In this document: positions 53,876 to 62,015 of the stretch, piece after piece
How the letters are laid out: every line of letters begins with the position of its first letter
How positions within the stretch are numbered: position 1 is the first letter of the stretch
Assembly (NCBI RefSeq): GCF_000970045.1
Contig: NZ_CP009505.1
Location: 1,922,001-1,986,000 of the forward strand
DNA from: Methanosarcina sp. MTP4
GTDB lineage: Archaea; Halobacteriota; Methanosarcinia; Methanosarcinales; Methanosarcinaceae
Length of the DNA: 64,000 bases
Direction: 5' to 3'
Notes under the pieces: model-generated
What the model saw: the letters and a program-made list of their open reading frames with translations, nothing else
Told to the model about the DNA's origin: nothing
Database searches by the model: none
Position numbers and translations under genes: made by a program

Positions 53876-55435
53876 ATGCCTGACAAGAAGCACCACCATA
53901 TTCCCGATCCCATGGAAATTACCCACGAAATCGCCGAGGAAACGAAAGAAATAACTCATGAAATAGCCGAGGGGATTTCCCGTCTCTATTGCCCCCTGGA
54001 TTTTAATCACCCTCATTCTCTCAAGTATATGAGCCATCACCTCCATGAGCTTATGGAAAAGAGGCTCTGGCTCAAAATCCTGCTGGGTATGTTTCTGGGT
54101 GTGGCTGTGGGACTGCTACTTGGGCCCTTCGGAGGGTTTGTCGAGCCCGAAATGGCTGAGGTTATCGGGGAATGGATCGCCCTTCCGGGGTACATTTTCC
54201 TGGGCCTGCTGAAGATGATCGTGATCCCTCTTGTACTAGCTTCCATCATCCTGGGGGTCGCTTCGAGTGAGAGTATGGCAGATCTTAAGAAAACAGGCCT
54301 GTCAACTGCGCTTTACTTTATCGTGACCACGGCTATAGCGACCTGCATCGGGCTCGGGATGGCGCTTTTCATCAGGCCCGGACAGTACATAGGCGGGGAA
54401 CTGCTCCAGGCTGCGATGGAAGGAGAAGCTCCCTCAGTCGCGCAAGATATGGATTTTTCTTTATCTCTCGGGGACCTGCCTTCAAAGATCGGAGGGCTCC
54501 TCCCTTCCAACCCCCTGGACGCCATGGTGCAGGGGGAAATGTTACAGGTCGTGATCATTGCTATCATAGTTGGTGTGGCCCTTGTCTCCCTGAGCAGGCG
54601 GCAGGCTGTCCCCCTGATCCACCTCCTGAACTCCGTGCAGGCTATCTGCATGACCGTGGTGAAGTGGAGCATGGCCCTTGCTCCGGTTGCGGTTTTCGGG
54701 CTGCTTACCAAGTTTACCATCATGCTTGGGATAGATGCCCTGGTGGGCATGGCCGTCTACGTGGCAACAGTGCTGGCAAGCCTGGGGCTCCTGATGGGCA
54801 TGAACCTGATAATCATTTCCGTCCTGGCCAGGAAAAACCCCTTTGATTTCCTGAAAGCTGTCTGGGACGTCCTTCTCCTTGCCTTTTCCACCTCAAGTTC
54901 CGCTGCCGTTATGCCCGTTTCCATCAAGACCGCCGAAGAAAAGCTGGGGGTCAGGCCTTCAATTTCCCAGTTCGTAATCCCCCTGGGTGCTACCGTTAAC
55001 ATGAACGGGACCGCCCTTTACCAGGGCGTTGCAACGGTCTTCCTGGCAGAAGTCTTCGGAATCCACCTTGGGTTCGGGCAGCTCGTGCTCGTTATGGTCA
55101 TGGCCGTGGCAGCCGCAATTGGCACCCCCTCGATTCCCGGAGTAGGGATAGTTATCCTGGCGATGATCCTGAGCAGCGTGGGAATCCCTACCACCGGAAT
55201 AGCCCTCATCATGGGAGTAGACCGTATCCTGGACATGACCCGTACGTCCGTAAACGTTGCCGGGGACCTGGTAACCTGCACGGTAATGGACCGCTTTATC
55301 GGAGGTAAGGGCGGGAAAGGAGAAGGGCTCGAAGGAGCCGAGGGCACAGCATGTGTACTTGGAGACGGGGAGGACCCCAAATTCAAGAGGGGAAAACCGG
55401 AACCTGCAGGTGCGGGTGCTTCCGAAGAGGAGTGA
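53876..55435 (+). CDS. Dicarboxylate/amino acid:cation symporter (DAACS family)
   Basis: A 519-residue carrier related to GltP/DctA. The hallmark re-entrant loop and helix motifs are visible: AFSTSSSAAVMPVSI, IPLGATVNMNGTALYQG and SIPGVGIVILAMIL. About eight transmembrane helices span residues 65-470. Unusual parts: a 60-residue hydrophilic, His-rich N-terminus with an imperfect repeat (EITHEIAEETKEITHEIAEG) and a Gly/Glu-rich C-terminus. It should take up glutamate, aspartate or C4 acids with sodium or protons. No operon partner. The start ATG 53876 is poorly supported by a ribosome site; a later Met could be used. Confidence 0.9.
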   Translation: MPDKKHHHIPDPMEITHEIAEETKEITHEIAEGISRLYCPLDFNHPHSLKYMSHHLHELMEKRLWLKILLGMFLGVAVGLLLGPFGGFVEPEMAEVIGEWIALPGYIFLGLLKMIVIPLVLASIILGVASSESMADLKKTGLSTALYFIVTTAIATCIGLGMALFIRPGQYIGGELLQAAMEGEAPSVAQDMDFSLSLGDLPSKIGGLLPSNPLDAMVQGEMLQVVIIAIIVGVALVSLSRRQAVPLIHLLNSVQAICMTVVKWSMALAPVAVFGLLTKFTIMLGIDALVGMAVYVATVLASLGLLMGMNLIIISVLARKNPFDFLKAVWDVLLLAFSTSSSAAVMPVSIKTAEEKLGVRPSISQFVIPLGATVNMNGTALYQGVATVFLAEVFGIHLGFGQLVLVMVMAVAAAIGTPSIPGVGIVILAMILSSVGIPTTGIALIMGVDRILDMTRTSVNVAGDLVTCTVMDRFIGGKGGKGEGLEGAEGTACVLGDGEDPKFKRGKPEPAGAGASEEE

Positions 55436-55507
55436 TAGAGAAGTAGAGAAGTAACTTGAAGAGAAGTGAAAGAGAAGTAGAGAAGTAACTTGAAGAGAAG
55501 TGAAAGC
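55436..55507. repeat. Two 34-bp direct repeats after the symporter gene
   Basis: AGAGAAGTAGAGAAGTAACTT with GAAGAGAAGTGAA occurs twice in a row, right after the stop codon. Confidence 0.8.
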
Positions 55508-55613
55508 GATCTGAGCCTTCATAAGCACTAAGCGGCCTATCAGGTGCCTTTATTTCCCTTATTCCTATTTTTTGAACTCAGATATAGAAGGGCTACTGAC
55601 CGTGGAAGCACTA

Positions 55614-55969
55614 CTAACCATGGAAGTAATGCTAAGGAATGATGAAAATATAACTTCAGATTTTCGTATCGGGAATTGCTCTATACTCATATAGGTTGTG
55701 TTTTTGTTGGTGGAGACGTTTGGTGTGTGCATTCAAACCAAGGAAATACACGGAAAAGCACGGAAAAAGATCGGTTGGAAGACGGTAATTAAGGTTGATC
55801 TGGCGTTTTGTTCACAATGGGTTTTGAATCGATTATTTAAAGTCCCGGAGTACTCACCGGCCGTCAGGCCGGTTTCCGTGTCCTTACGTGTCTTCCGTGG
55901 TTAAGGAATTGTAAACAAAAATACTTGATATCATATTTGACTTATCCCTAACCATGGAAGTAATGCTAA
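55614..55969. repeat. CACGGAA inverted-repeat element, copy 2, between 22-bp direct repeats
   Basis: Direct repeats CTAACCATGGAAGTAATGCT plus AA lie at 55614-55635 and 55948-55969. Between them, ACACGGAAAAGCACGGAAAA (from 55748) and CGTGTCCTTACGTGTCTTCC (to 55899) form the diverged inverted arms. A hairpin ACCGGCC-GTCA-GGCCGGT (55856-55873) with a following TTCC lies inside. No real gene is present between 55508 and 56312. Confidence 0.6.
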
Positions 55970-56312
55970 CTGCGGAAGCCCCGGAGAAAGTCTTCAGATC
56001 ATTTTTTTGGATAATTGTCCGGCACTCTCCTGAAGTTTCAAAAAAAGCAGGGTGGAATGTGTTCAACTTCTAGAAAAAGTATTTTAATTTTTTTCTAAAA
56101 GATATTTTTACCTTTTAATAAAAATCTTTATATTCATTGAGTTTGTATATTTCAGTGTCCAATATATAATTATTTTAAATTAAGAATCCCCTGAATCCCA
56201 GGGATACCCGAAGGCTCAAAATCCGCACCATTGCGTTTCGGGCTAAAAAATGGTGCAATTGCGATGAACAATCCCGACACCGGGAAAATGCTTGGCGAAG
56301 CATACAGGGCCT

Positions 56313-56366
56313 GTCCGTAAAAGCTGAAAATTTCAGAAAGCACACCATTCTGAGGCTTTTTCGGAC
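56313..56366 (-). terminator. Inverted repeat directly after the AOR stop codon
   Basis: GTCCGTAAAAGC (56313-56324) and GCTTTTTCGGAC (56355-56366) pair at 11 of 12 positions. A CTGAAAATTTCAG palindrome lies between. The right arm touches the AOR stop codon. Another hairpin ATGCTT-GGCG-AAGCAT lies at 56288-56303. Confidence 0.55.
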
Positions 56367-58127
56367 TTAAAGCCCCCTTTTTCTTATATATAATTCGAGA
56401 GCTTTTCTTACTCTTTCCTCCTCAAGAATCCCTGTGGTCGAGGCGGTTTCAAAGAACCTTTTTGGCAGGGTCAGGTTTTCGAACTTGAACCCAAATTTTT
56501 TCTTAAGTTCGTATTTTTTCCTGAAAATCTCCTTTCCAAGTTCTGTCAGCGCTTCCGGGCTTCTGTCGATATCCAGGGTTGCAAGGGCTTCGGATACCAC
56601 TTCCGGGGTGTAGACTCCCCGTGCAAATAAGCAGATGGTGAGGGCATTGAGCATGCAGCGCAGGTCGTCTTCTTTGATCACCAGGTCGACGATTTCTTCG
56701 TCCGAGAGGTCTTTGTTAAAGGCTTTCTGGTCTGCGGAGTAACCTGCGTTATCCACATGGGAATGGCGGGTGCCCATGGACAGCCCAACGATGTTTCCTA
56801 CCCCTGTGTGGTATCCGGGGATTTCCAGGCCCCCGAGCTGTATGGCAAAATCCTCTCCCCCGTATTTTTTTGAGGCAAAGACCACCCCTTTTGCCAGACT
56901 CGAATAAAATTCGTTCGGGGCCTGGACGGTCAACTCTATTGCCCGCATATAGGTCCTGTGGTCGCCCCATTTCAGTTCAAGTCCCAGGGTTTCTTTGGTC
57001 GAGATCGTCCCAAGAGCCTGTATTTCGGTCGCCCAGGCAAGTATGACTCCCATGCTTATGACGTCCACACCCACCTTCTCGCAGGTGTCGATCAGGTCAA
57101 GCACAGCTTCGGGATTTGAGATGCCAAGGTTTGAGCCTACTGAATAGATCAGCTCGTAATCGTAAGAAATGTTCAGGGTTTCATACTCGTGGGACTTGGA
57201 GAAGGGCCGCTTGAGCATTGCTATGTGGATGCAGCCGATGGGGCAGCCCGCGCAGGAGACGCGGCGGATCAGGTAGTTGTCCGCAAAATGCTCCCCTGAA
57301 ATCGTTTCCGCACCTTCGAAAGAACTCTCCTGCAGATTCTTTGTGGGAAGCCCCTTCAATTCGTTCAGGACAAGGATGTTTTCGCTTGTGCCGAGGTTGT
57401 GGTACTTTTCCATCAGGCCTGTTTTTACAATCGTTTCATAGAGCACCTTATACATCTTCCGGTAGTCCTTATGCTGTGGACTCCGGATTTCCTGATCGCC
57501 TGAAATGACAATCGCTTTCAGTTTCTTTGCCCCGAGCACGGCTCCGAGCCCCAGGCGCCCGAAGTGCCTATAGGTGTCCACGTTCACGCTTGCAAAGCTT
57601 ACCTTTCTCTCGCCTGCAACCCCGATCCTTATGATGCTCCGCCTGCCTGCCCCTTTCTCTACCCGGCGGAGAATTTTCCCTATATCGGTAGTTGAGGAAA
57701 GCCCCCAGATTGAGGAGGCGTCCTTAAAAGTTATCTCACCATTGTGGATCGCAACATAAACCGGATACTCCGACGCACCCTTGATGACAATGGTTTCATA
57801 CCCGGCAAAACGCAAGGACATTGCCAGGTGCCCGCCTGCATAGGATTCCCCCAGTTCCCCGTTCAGGGGGGAGCGGAACATAGCAACGGTTTTCGTGCAG
57901 GTGGGATAGACCCCTGAAAGGGGGCCCGTGCTCAGGATTACGGGCATATCGGGATCAAGAGGGCCTGTACCTTCCTTATATTCTTCGAGCATGAGTTCGG
58001 TGGCCACCCCTACACCTCCCAGGTACTTTTCATAGAGGTCCTTCCGTTCCACGATATCATAGGTCTTGTTGCTCAGGTCCAGGTAGAGTATGCTGGTCAG
58101 GCCGGGAATTACGCTTGAACAGGGCAT
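56367..58127 (-). CDS. Aldehyde:ferredoxin oxidoreductase (tungsten-pterin AOR family)
   Basis: A 586-residue AOR-family enzyme. The 4Fe-4S ligands CAGCPIGC (near 297-304) and a distal cysteine in DDLRCMLNALTICLF (near 495-505) are in place. Pterin-binding features GLGAVLGAKKLKAIVISG and GHLAMSLRFAGY are present. It should oxidise aldehydes to acids, or run in reverse, with ferredoxin, using a tungsten or molybdenum bis-pterin. It lies 37 bp downstream of a four-cluster ferredoxin gene on the same strand, its likely electron partner. The spacer holds a 15-bp direct repeat around GGAGTTGAGAAAT. Natural aldehyde unknown. Confidence 0.93.
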   Translation of the reverse strand: MPCSSVIPGLTSILYLDLSNKTYDIVERKDLYEKYLGGVGVATELMLEEYKEGTGPLDPDMPVILSTGPLSGVYPTCTKTVAMFRSPLNGELGESYAGGHLAMSLRFAGYETIVIKGASEYPVYVAIHNGEITFKDASSIWGLSSTTDIGKILRRVEKGAGRRSIIRIGVAGERKVSFASVNVDTYRHFGRLGLGAVLGAKKLKAIVISGDQEIRSPQHKDYRKMYKVLYETIVKTGLMEKYHNLGTSENILVLNELKGLPTKNLQESSFEGAETISGEHFADNYLIRRVSCAGCPIGCIHIAMLKRPFSKSHEYETLNISYDYELIYSVGSNLGISNPEAVLDLIDTCEKVGVDVISMGVILAWATEIQALGTISTKETLGLELKWGDHRTYMRAIELTVQAPNEFYSSLAKGVVFASKKYGGEDFAIQLGGLEIPGYHTGVGNIVGLSMGTRHSHVDNAGYSADQKAFNKDLSDEEIVDLVIKEDDLRCMLNALTICLFARGVYTPEVVSEALATLDIDRSPEALTELGKEIFRKKYELKKKFGFKFENLTLPKRFFETASTTGILEEERVRKALELYIRKRGL

Positions 58128-58164
58128 TATTTCTCAACTCCGGGTTTTATACTTGAACCATGCA

Positions 58165-58683
58165 TCATTTCTCAACTCCGGATTCTGTCTTTTCCGGGGA
58201 AGCCGTTTCCTGCTGCGGTTCCGGCAAAACTTCCTGGCTTTCTTTAGCCTCAGTATCCGTAATTTTCGGTTCTCCGCTTTCTTCCACTTCTACCATTTCC
58301 AGCACGTCATGGGGGCAAAACTTCGTGCAGACCCCGCAGTGCCTGCATATGACCGCTTTCTTTCCCGAGTCAAGGTGGATTGCCCCTACCAGGCAGGCAT
58401 CCATACAGTTCCCGCAGCCGTTACAAAGCTCCTTATGGACTATTACACCCCCACCTTTGCGTTTGGTCAGTGCTCCCTGAGGACAGACTTTTGCGCAGGG
58501 GGGGTCAATGCAGGCATGACAGACTATGGAAACATAGGCGCTTTCTATCCCCCCACTTGTCTGGATGTCAATGCAGCTGTTTTTCAGAGAAATCGTATCG
58601 TACCATGTCCGTGCGCACGCCAGCATGCAGGAATAACACCCGATGCAGCGGGCCTGGTTTGCAACCTTGAGCCTTTTTGCCAT
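58165..58683 (-). CDS. Four-cluster ferredoxin-like electron-transfer protein (HycB/DMSO-reductase B type)
   Basis: A 172-residue polyferredoxin with four cysteine groups: CIGCYSCMLAC, CHACIDPPCAKVCP, CNGCGNCMDAC and CRHCGVCTKFCP, enough for four 4Fe-4S clusters. This is the arrangement of the B subunits that pass electrons from molybdenum or tungsten enzymes. The C-terminal 40 residues are Glu/Pro/Ser-rich and probably flexible. It is the first gene of a pair with AOR. It has no twin-arginine or Sec signal, so the pair acts in the cytoplasm. Confidence 0.9.
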   Translation of the reverse strand: MAKRLKVANQARCIGCYSCMLACARTWYDTISLKNSCIDIQTSGGIESAYVSIVCHACIDPPCAKVCPQGALTKRKGGGVIVHKELCNGCGNCMDACLVGAIHLDSGKKAVICRHCGVCTKFCPHDVLEMVEVEESGEPKITDTEAKESQEVLPEPQQETASPEKTESGVEK

Positions 58684-58973
58684 TAGTTCCCGCTCCAGTT
58701 CCCCTATAAAGGAAAGTTCCCCTATGAAGGAAAATATGTGCCCTCGGTTTATATATTATGGCATTGGACTGGTCCGGGATTTTCTGGAGTTACATCCAAA
58801 AAAAGTGGGGGAGTAACAATCCCTATATAAAAATGTTTTGCTAAAATGAACCCTCACTTGAATGTAAATCGAAATGTTTTTATTTGCATATCGCGTAACT
58901 AGGATAGTGGATTCCGGTTTGTTAAATGAGTTATAAGTAGTTATCGGAGATATTCTGATAAGGGAGGTTCCCT
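58684..58973. other. Divergent promoter region
   Basis: CCCCTATAAAGGAAAGTTCC with CCCTATGAAGGAA (58702-58732) is an imperfect direct repeat next to the ferredoxin start codon. TTATATATTATGG (58751-58763) is a TATA-like box for one or both directions. Confidence 0.4.
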
Positions 58974-59090
58974 ATGCAGCAGAACAAAATGATGCAGCAC
59001 GACAAAATGATGCAGCAAAACAGGGTGATAATCGGTACTTTCGGTGTACTGTTCACTCTGGTAGCGCTAATCGGATTGTACTGGGTATGA
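58974..59090 (+). CDS. 38-residue single-span membrane protein
   Basis: MQQNKMMQHDKMMQQNR is followed by one hydrophobic helix, VIIGTFGVLFTLVALIGLYW. AGGGAGGT sits five bases before ATG 58974, one of the strongest ribosome sites in the window, and a hairpin follows the stop. The N-terminus is a three-fold Gln/Met/Lys repeat. Short Met-rich sequences of this kind can bind soft metals such as copper, but that is speculation. Not a recognised family. Confidence 0.7.
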   Translation: MQQNKMMQHDKMMQQNRVIIGTFGVLFTLVALIGLYWV

Positions 59091-59093
59091 CCC

Positions 59094-59108
59094 TGAACCC
59101 TGCGGGTT
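59094..59108 (+). terminator. Small hairpin after the miniprotein gene
   Basis: GAACCC-TGC-GGGTTC starts four bases after the stop codon; no T-run follows, so it may stabilise the transcript end. Confidence 0.4.
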
Positions 59109-59494
59109 CGGGTAAGGAGGCACCGGAGAAAGCAAAACTCAATTTTTTGAGAAATTGGAATACTGCTCCCCGATGCATGCCTTTCCAGGTTTCCATGAAG
59201 CGCAGATGCTGATAGAAAATCCGATTTGACACGGAACCGGGTATTTTCTTTGCGGTTCCAGTCAGTTACTTAATGTTTACCCTGTACACGGTATCAGGTA
59301 AGCCCAGGGTTCCCGGGCTTTCTCGAGATCTCGTACTAAAAAAGCTGTACAGGATTTCCGGCTTGAAGTTGGGCCCGTCAGAGGACGTTGTTGAAAAATG
59401 GCCCAGGCTCCAGGTAGCGGAACAGGAGTTGGCGTACACGTCATACCAGGTTCGGAAAAAAGCCCCGAGAAGAAGATGTTGTGGAAAAAGGGGC
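59109..59494. other. Region next to the TnpB right end, with a diverged internal repeat
   Basis: No supported gene. GAGGACGTTGTTGAAAAATG (59381-59400) resembles GAAGATGTTGTGGAAAAAGG (59474-59493), the sequence that would act as guide/target of the adjacent element. Frames through this stretch look like decayed coding sequence. Confidence 0.35.
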
Positions 59495-59590
59495 GTGAAC
59501 TACCCCTCCCTGCCTCCTTCGGAGCCGAGGAAGGGGCTTCCTTCGAGTACTCGAATCATCCAGGTATCGGCTCTAAGAACTCGATACCCA
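59495..59590 (-). ncRNA. Putative omega-RNA scaffold/right end of the TnpB element
   Basis: After the tnpB stop the minus strand reads TTCGAGTACTCGAA (a palindrome), GGAAGCCCCTTCCTCGGCTC with CGAAGGAGG, and ends GGGAGGGGTAGTTCAC at 59495. Such a stem-rich end closing in TAGTTCAC is typical of IS605/IS1341 right ends, from which the guide extends (here into 59494 downward). Length of the RNA into the coding region is not determinable. Confidence 0.55.
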
Positions 59591-60806
59591 TCATCAAGCC
59601 TGTTTGTCGAAGATTATCGGCAAAGAACCGATAGCCTGTCCACAAGGCATTCTGTGATAGGAAACGTTCAATGATGTTGATAGCACTGTTTTTATCCCTG
59701 TCTATGACGTTTCCACAATCACAAGACATAGTTCGCTGATATAGTGGCATATCATGCCGTTTTTTGCAAACGTAACATTCTTTTGACGTATAACTTTCAT
59801 CGATTTTTATTACTTTCTTACCTACTTTTTTTGCTTTGTAGGTCAAAAATCCGATGAAGCGAGAAATGAAACCCTGATTCTGAGTAGACCTGTTGAGTCC
59901 TTTTTTCCGCTTTCCTTTCAGCTTTTTTGACTTAGCCATTTTCTTGACTTTCAGATCCCCTACTATGATGGTGTTAGCCTTCGTGTTTTTAACCATCTTT
60001 AGGGAGAGTTTGTGCTGATAATCCTTATTCTGGTTAGATCTTTTTCTCTCCATTTTTTTGACGTTGCTATTGAACCTCTGCCATCTTCTGCTATTCTTCT
60101 TGCAGTGATCTCTCCTGGATTTCAGAGTATCAATTTTTTTGTTCCAGTACTTATCAGGTCTTGCGGTTTTTGCTTCGAAAAACTTTCCGTAAGAGTTGAC
60201 AGCAGTTACCATTTTCGTAACCCCTGCATCAATCGCCTGATACAGACCGTTATCATGGTACTGAACTTCCGGTTCGTAGTCATAGGTAACTGAGATAAAC
60301 CAGTCTCCTCTGGCTTTATAGGGGTCACTGTTGTAGATATCTACCTGTTTGACTTTCCTTTTTTCGAACCCCCTATCAATCTCAAAAGACAGAGGAACTT
60401 CGTTGACCTTATGGGAAAAAGAAACGTTTCCGTCCCCGAACTTGAAACCACTCTGGTTGTATACTATTGTGAAAAAGTAGTTTTTTCCCCTGTGTTTTGG
60501 TGGTCTTGCACCTGTATCCCCGTTTTTTCGAAGGGCAAAAAATGATTTGTAGTTAGCGTCAAGCTTTTTGAGAACTCCCTGCAACACTTTGGAATAGACC
60601 ATTTTGTACTGAGGAAACTTTTCTTTTATCTCGGGTAGCTTGTTTTGTTGTTCCACATACCTGACACGCCTGTTCTCGTTTTTCCACGCTTCCTGTCTTT
60701 CGGTCAGAGCAAAATTATAGGTCAACCTACAGAGGTTAGATGTGGTCCAGAGAACATCGACCTGTTCTTCTGTAGGATGAATTTTGATCTTTTCAGTTAG
60801 TTGCAT
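59556..60806 (-). CDS. tnpB: TnpB (IS200/IS605 OrfB family) RNA-guided nuclease with variant RuvC-II site
   Basis: A 416-residue TnpB. RuvC-I aspartate is D193 (QAIDAGVTKMV). At RuvC-II the usual E-D-L is replaced by G283-D284-L285 (IIVGDLKVKKM). A glutamate at E337 (KIDESYTSKECYVC) could take its place, as in the GDL/DExxTSK form common among archaeal TnpB. RuvC-III is NVIDRDKNSAINI (D369 or D371). The zinc ribbon is CYVC..CDCG. The N-terminal WED/REC region is complete. There is no tnpA, so the element needs a helper or is fixed. The product may cut guide-matched DNA or be nuclease-dead. Confidence 0.92.
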   Translation of the reverse strand: MQLTEKIKIHPTEEQVDVLWTTSNLCRLTYNFALTERQEAWKNENRRVRYVEQQNKLPEIKEKFPQYKMVYSKVLQGVLKKLDANYKSFFALRKNGDTGARPPKHRGKNYFFTIVYNQSGFKFGDGNVSFSHKVNEVPLSFEIDRGFEKRKVKQVDIYNSDPYKARGDWFISVTYDYEPEVQYHDNGLYQAIDAGVTKMVTAVNSYGKFFEAKTARPDKYWNKKIDTLKSRRDHCKKNSRRWQRFNSNVKKMERKRSNQNKDYQHKLSLKMVKNTKANTIIVGDLKVKKMAKSKKLKGKRKKGLNRSTQNQGFISRFIGFLTYKAKKVGKKVIKIDESYTSKECYVCKKRHDMPLYQRTMSCDCGNVIDRDKNSAINIIERFLSQNALWTGYRFFADNLRQTGLMMGIEFLEPIPG

Positions 60807-61020
60807 GGGACATTTTGAATATGTCAGTTTGCATATATATATGAGTCTTTGAACAATTTGTAAAAAGTTATTTTATTGTAGTTCCGGGAAGTGGACGGCT
60901 TTCATCCCCCACCTGTCGGCCTACGGCCTCCGAGGAAGGAGACTTCCCGCCTGCAAAGTTAAAAACCTGGGTAAAGTCATACGGACGGGACGCGCAGGAA
61001 GTGTGAACCTGCAAGAGTAA
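60807..61020. other. Probable left-end region of the TnpB element
   Basis: Upstream of tnpB lies a TATATATAT box (60831-60842) and a GC-rich hairpin cluster (GTCGGCCTACGGCC, CTCCGAGGAAGGAG; 60915-60945). Subterminal hairpins are expected at an IS200/IS605 end, but I could not set an exact boundary. Confidence 0.35.
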
Positions 61021-61240
61021 TCGTTGAAAAGGTCCTGGCTGTGGGGATCGCGAAAAAGGAATTCCGAATTCCTCCGGTTCAGGATCACTTATTCAAACTT
61101 AAACATTTTAACCTCTTTTCTATTGCTATTTGGCTCCTTTTTTTTTGTGTGCAACCCTCACAAAAACAGAAGCGGTCTTGAATTGAAACTTGTCTTATCC
61201 ACGAGAAATGGTGAAGAACCATATTCATCTTTTATTGCTA

Positions 61241-61570
61241 TCTTCACTTTTCATTTCTTCTTGTTACCTTCACTTTTCATTTCTTCTTGTTACCTTCACT
61301 TTTCATTTCTTTTTGTTACCTTCACTTTTCATTTCTTCTTGTTACCTTCACTTTTCATTTCTTCTTGTTACCTTCACTTTTCATTTCTTCTTGTTACCTT
61401 CACTTTTCATTTCTTCTTGTTACCTTCACTTTTCATTTCTTCTTGTTACCTTCACTTTTCATTTCTTCTTGTTACCTTCTGTCTTCATTTCTTCTTGTTA
61501 CCTTCTGTCTTCATTTCTTCTTGTTACCTTCTGTCTTCATTTTTTCATTCTATCTTATCTTCATTTTTAA
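61241..61570. repeat. 26-bp minisatellite (about 12 units)
   Basis: CTTCACTTTTCATTTCTTCT with TGTTAC repeats with few changes. The last units read CTGTCTTCATTTCTTCTTG. Open frames through it (for example 61024-61620) arise only because 26-bp units cycle through the frames without a stop. Confidence 0.93.
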
Positions 61571-61640
61571 CTTCCGTTATTTCCGATTACCTTCCCGTAT
61601 TTATAGCAAAACGTCCATAGTATCAACCGGGTGGAGGAAA

Positions 61641-61778
61641 ATGAATAAATGTGAACGTTGTGGAAAGGAGACGGATAACTTTGTTAAGATAAAAGGGAGG
61701 AAGCTCTGCATGGAATGCGCCGTGGAAGAGCAAAAAGATATGAGCCTGGACAGTCCTGGCTACATTACCTGCATCTGA
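61641..61778 (+). CDS. 45-residue zinc-ribbon miniprotein
   Basis: MNKCERCGKETDNFVKIKGR then KLCMECAVEEQ: two CxxC knuckles for one zinc. GGTGGAGGAAA lies directly before ATG 61641. The remaining 15 residues are polar. Small zinc-ribbon proteins of this type are frequent in methanogens; function unknown. It begins about 70 bp after the minisatellite, whose expansion would sit in its promoter or leader. Confidence 0.75.
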   Translation: MNKCERCGKETDNFVKIKGRKLCMECAVEEQKDMSLDSPGYITCI

Positions 61779-62015
61779 ACCTGTAATAAAAAGGCATTTT
61801 TGGGGAAGTATAATACCCTTTCTAAAGAAATTATATATAATGTAACTTTTAACATATGCTGTGATTAAGGCGCTTTACTACAGTTGCATAACATAATTTT
61901 TATCTTTTATGCGTTCCACTGTAGGTGGAATTGTGTTGTGAATTGAGATTGCCAAATGTATAAGGTGCGGTGAAGAAGAGCTTGATTCACAGAAAAAATA
62001 GAGGTAGTTCAGGGA
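61779..62015. other. Spacer with promoter-like sequence
   Basis: AAATTATATATAATG (61828-61842) is a TATA-like palindrome. Nothing else was recognised. Confidence 0.35.

Noticed and set aside
12660-56366. The inverted repeat at 56313-56366 as a second copy of the 12659 MITE
   Set aside because: Ends are only partly similar (GTCCGTAAAAGC versus TATCCGAAAAGT), there is no clear target duplication, and its position at a stop codon fits a terminator better.
59273-59674. 133-codon frame overlapping the TnpB end
   Set aside because: Crosses the conserved right end of the element and has no start signal; probably chance plus decayed sequence.
61241-61570. CRISPR array
   Set aside because: Units are contiguous 26-bp tandem repeats without spacers.
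61024-61620. Hydrophobic 198-codon frame (HFFLLPSLFISS repeats)
   Set aside because: All frames of the 26-bp minisatellite are open; the product only mirrors the DNA repeat.
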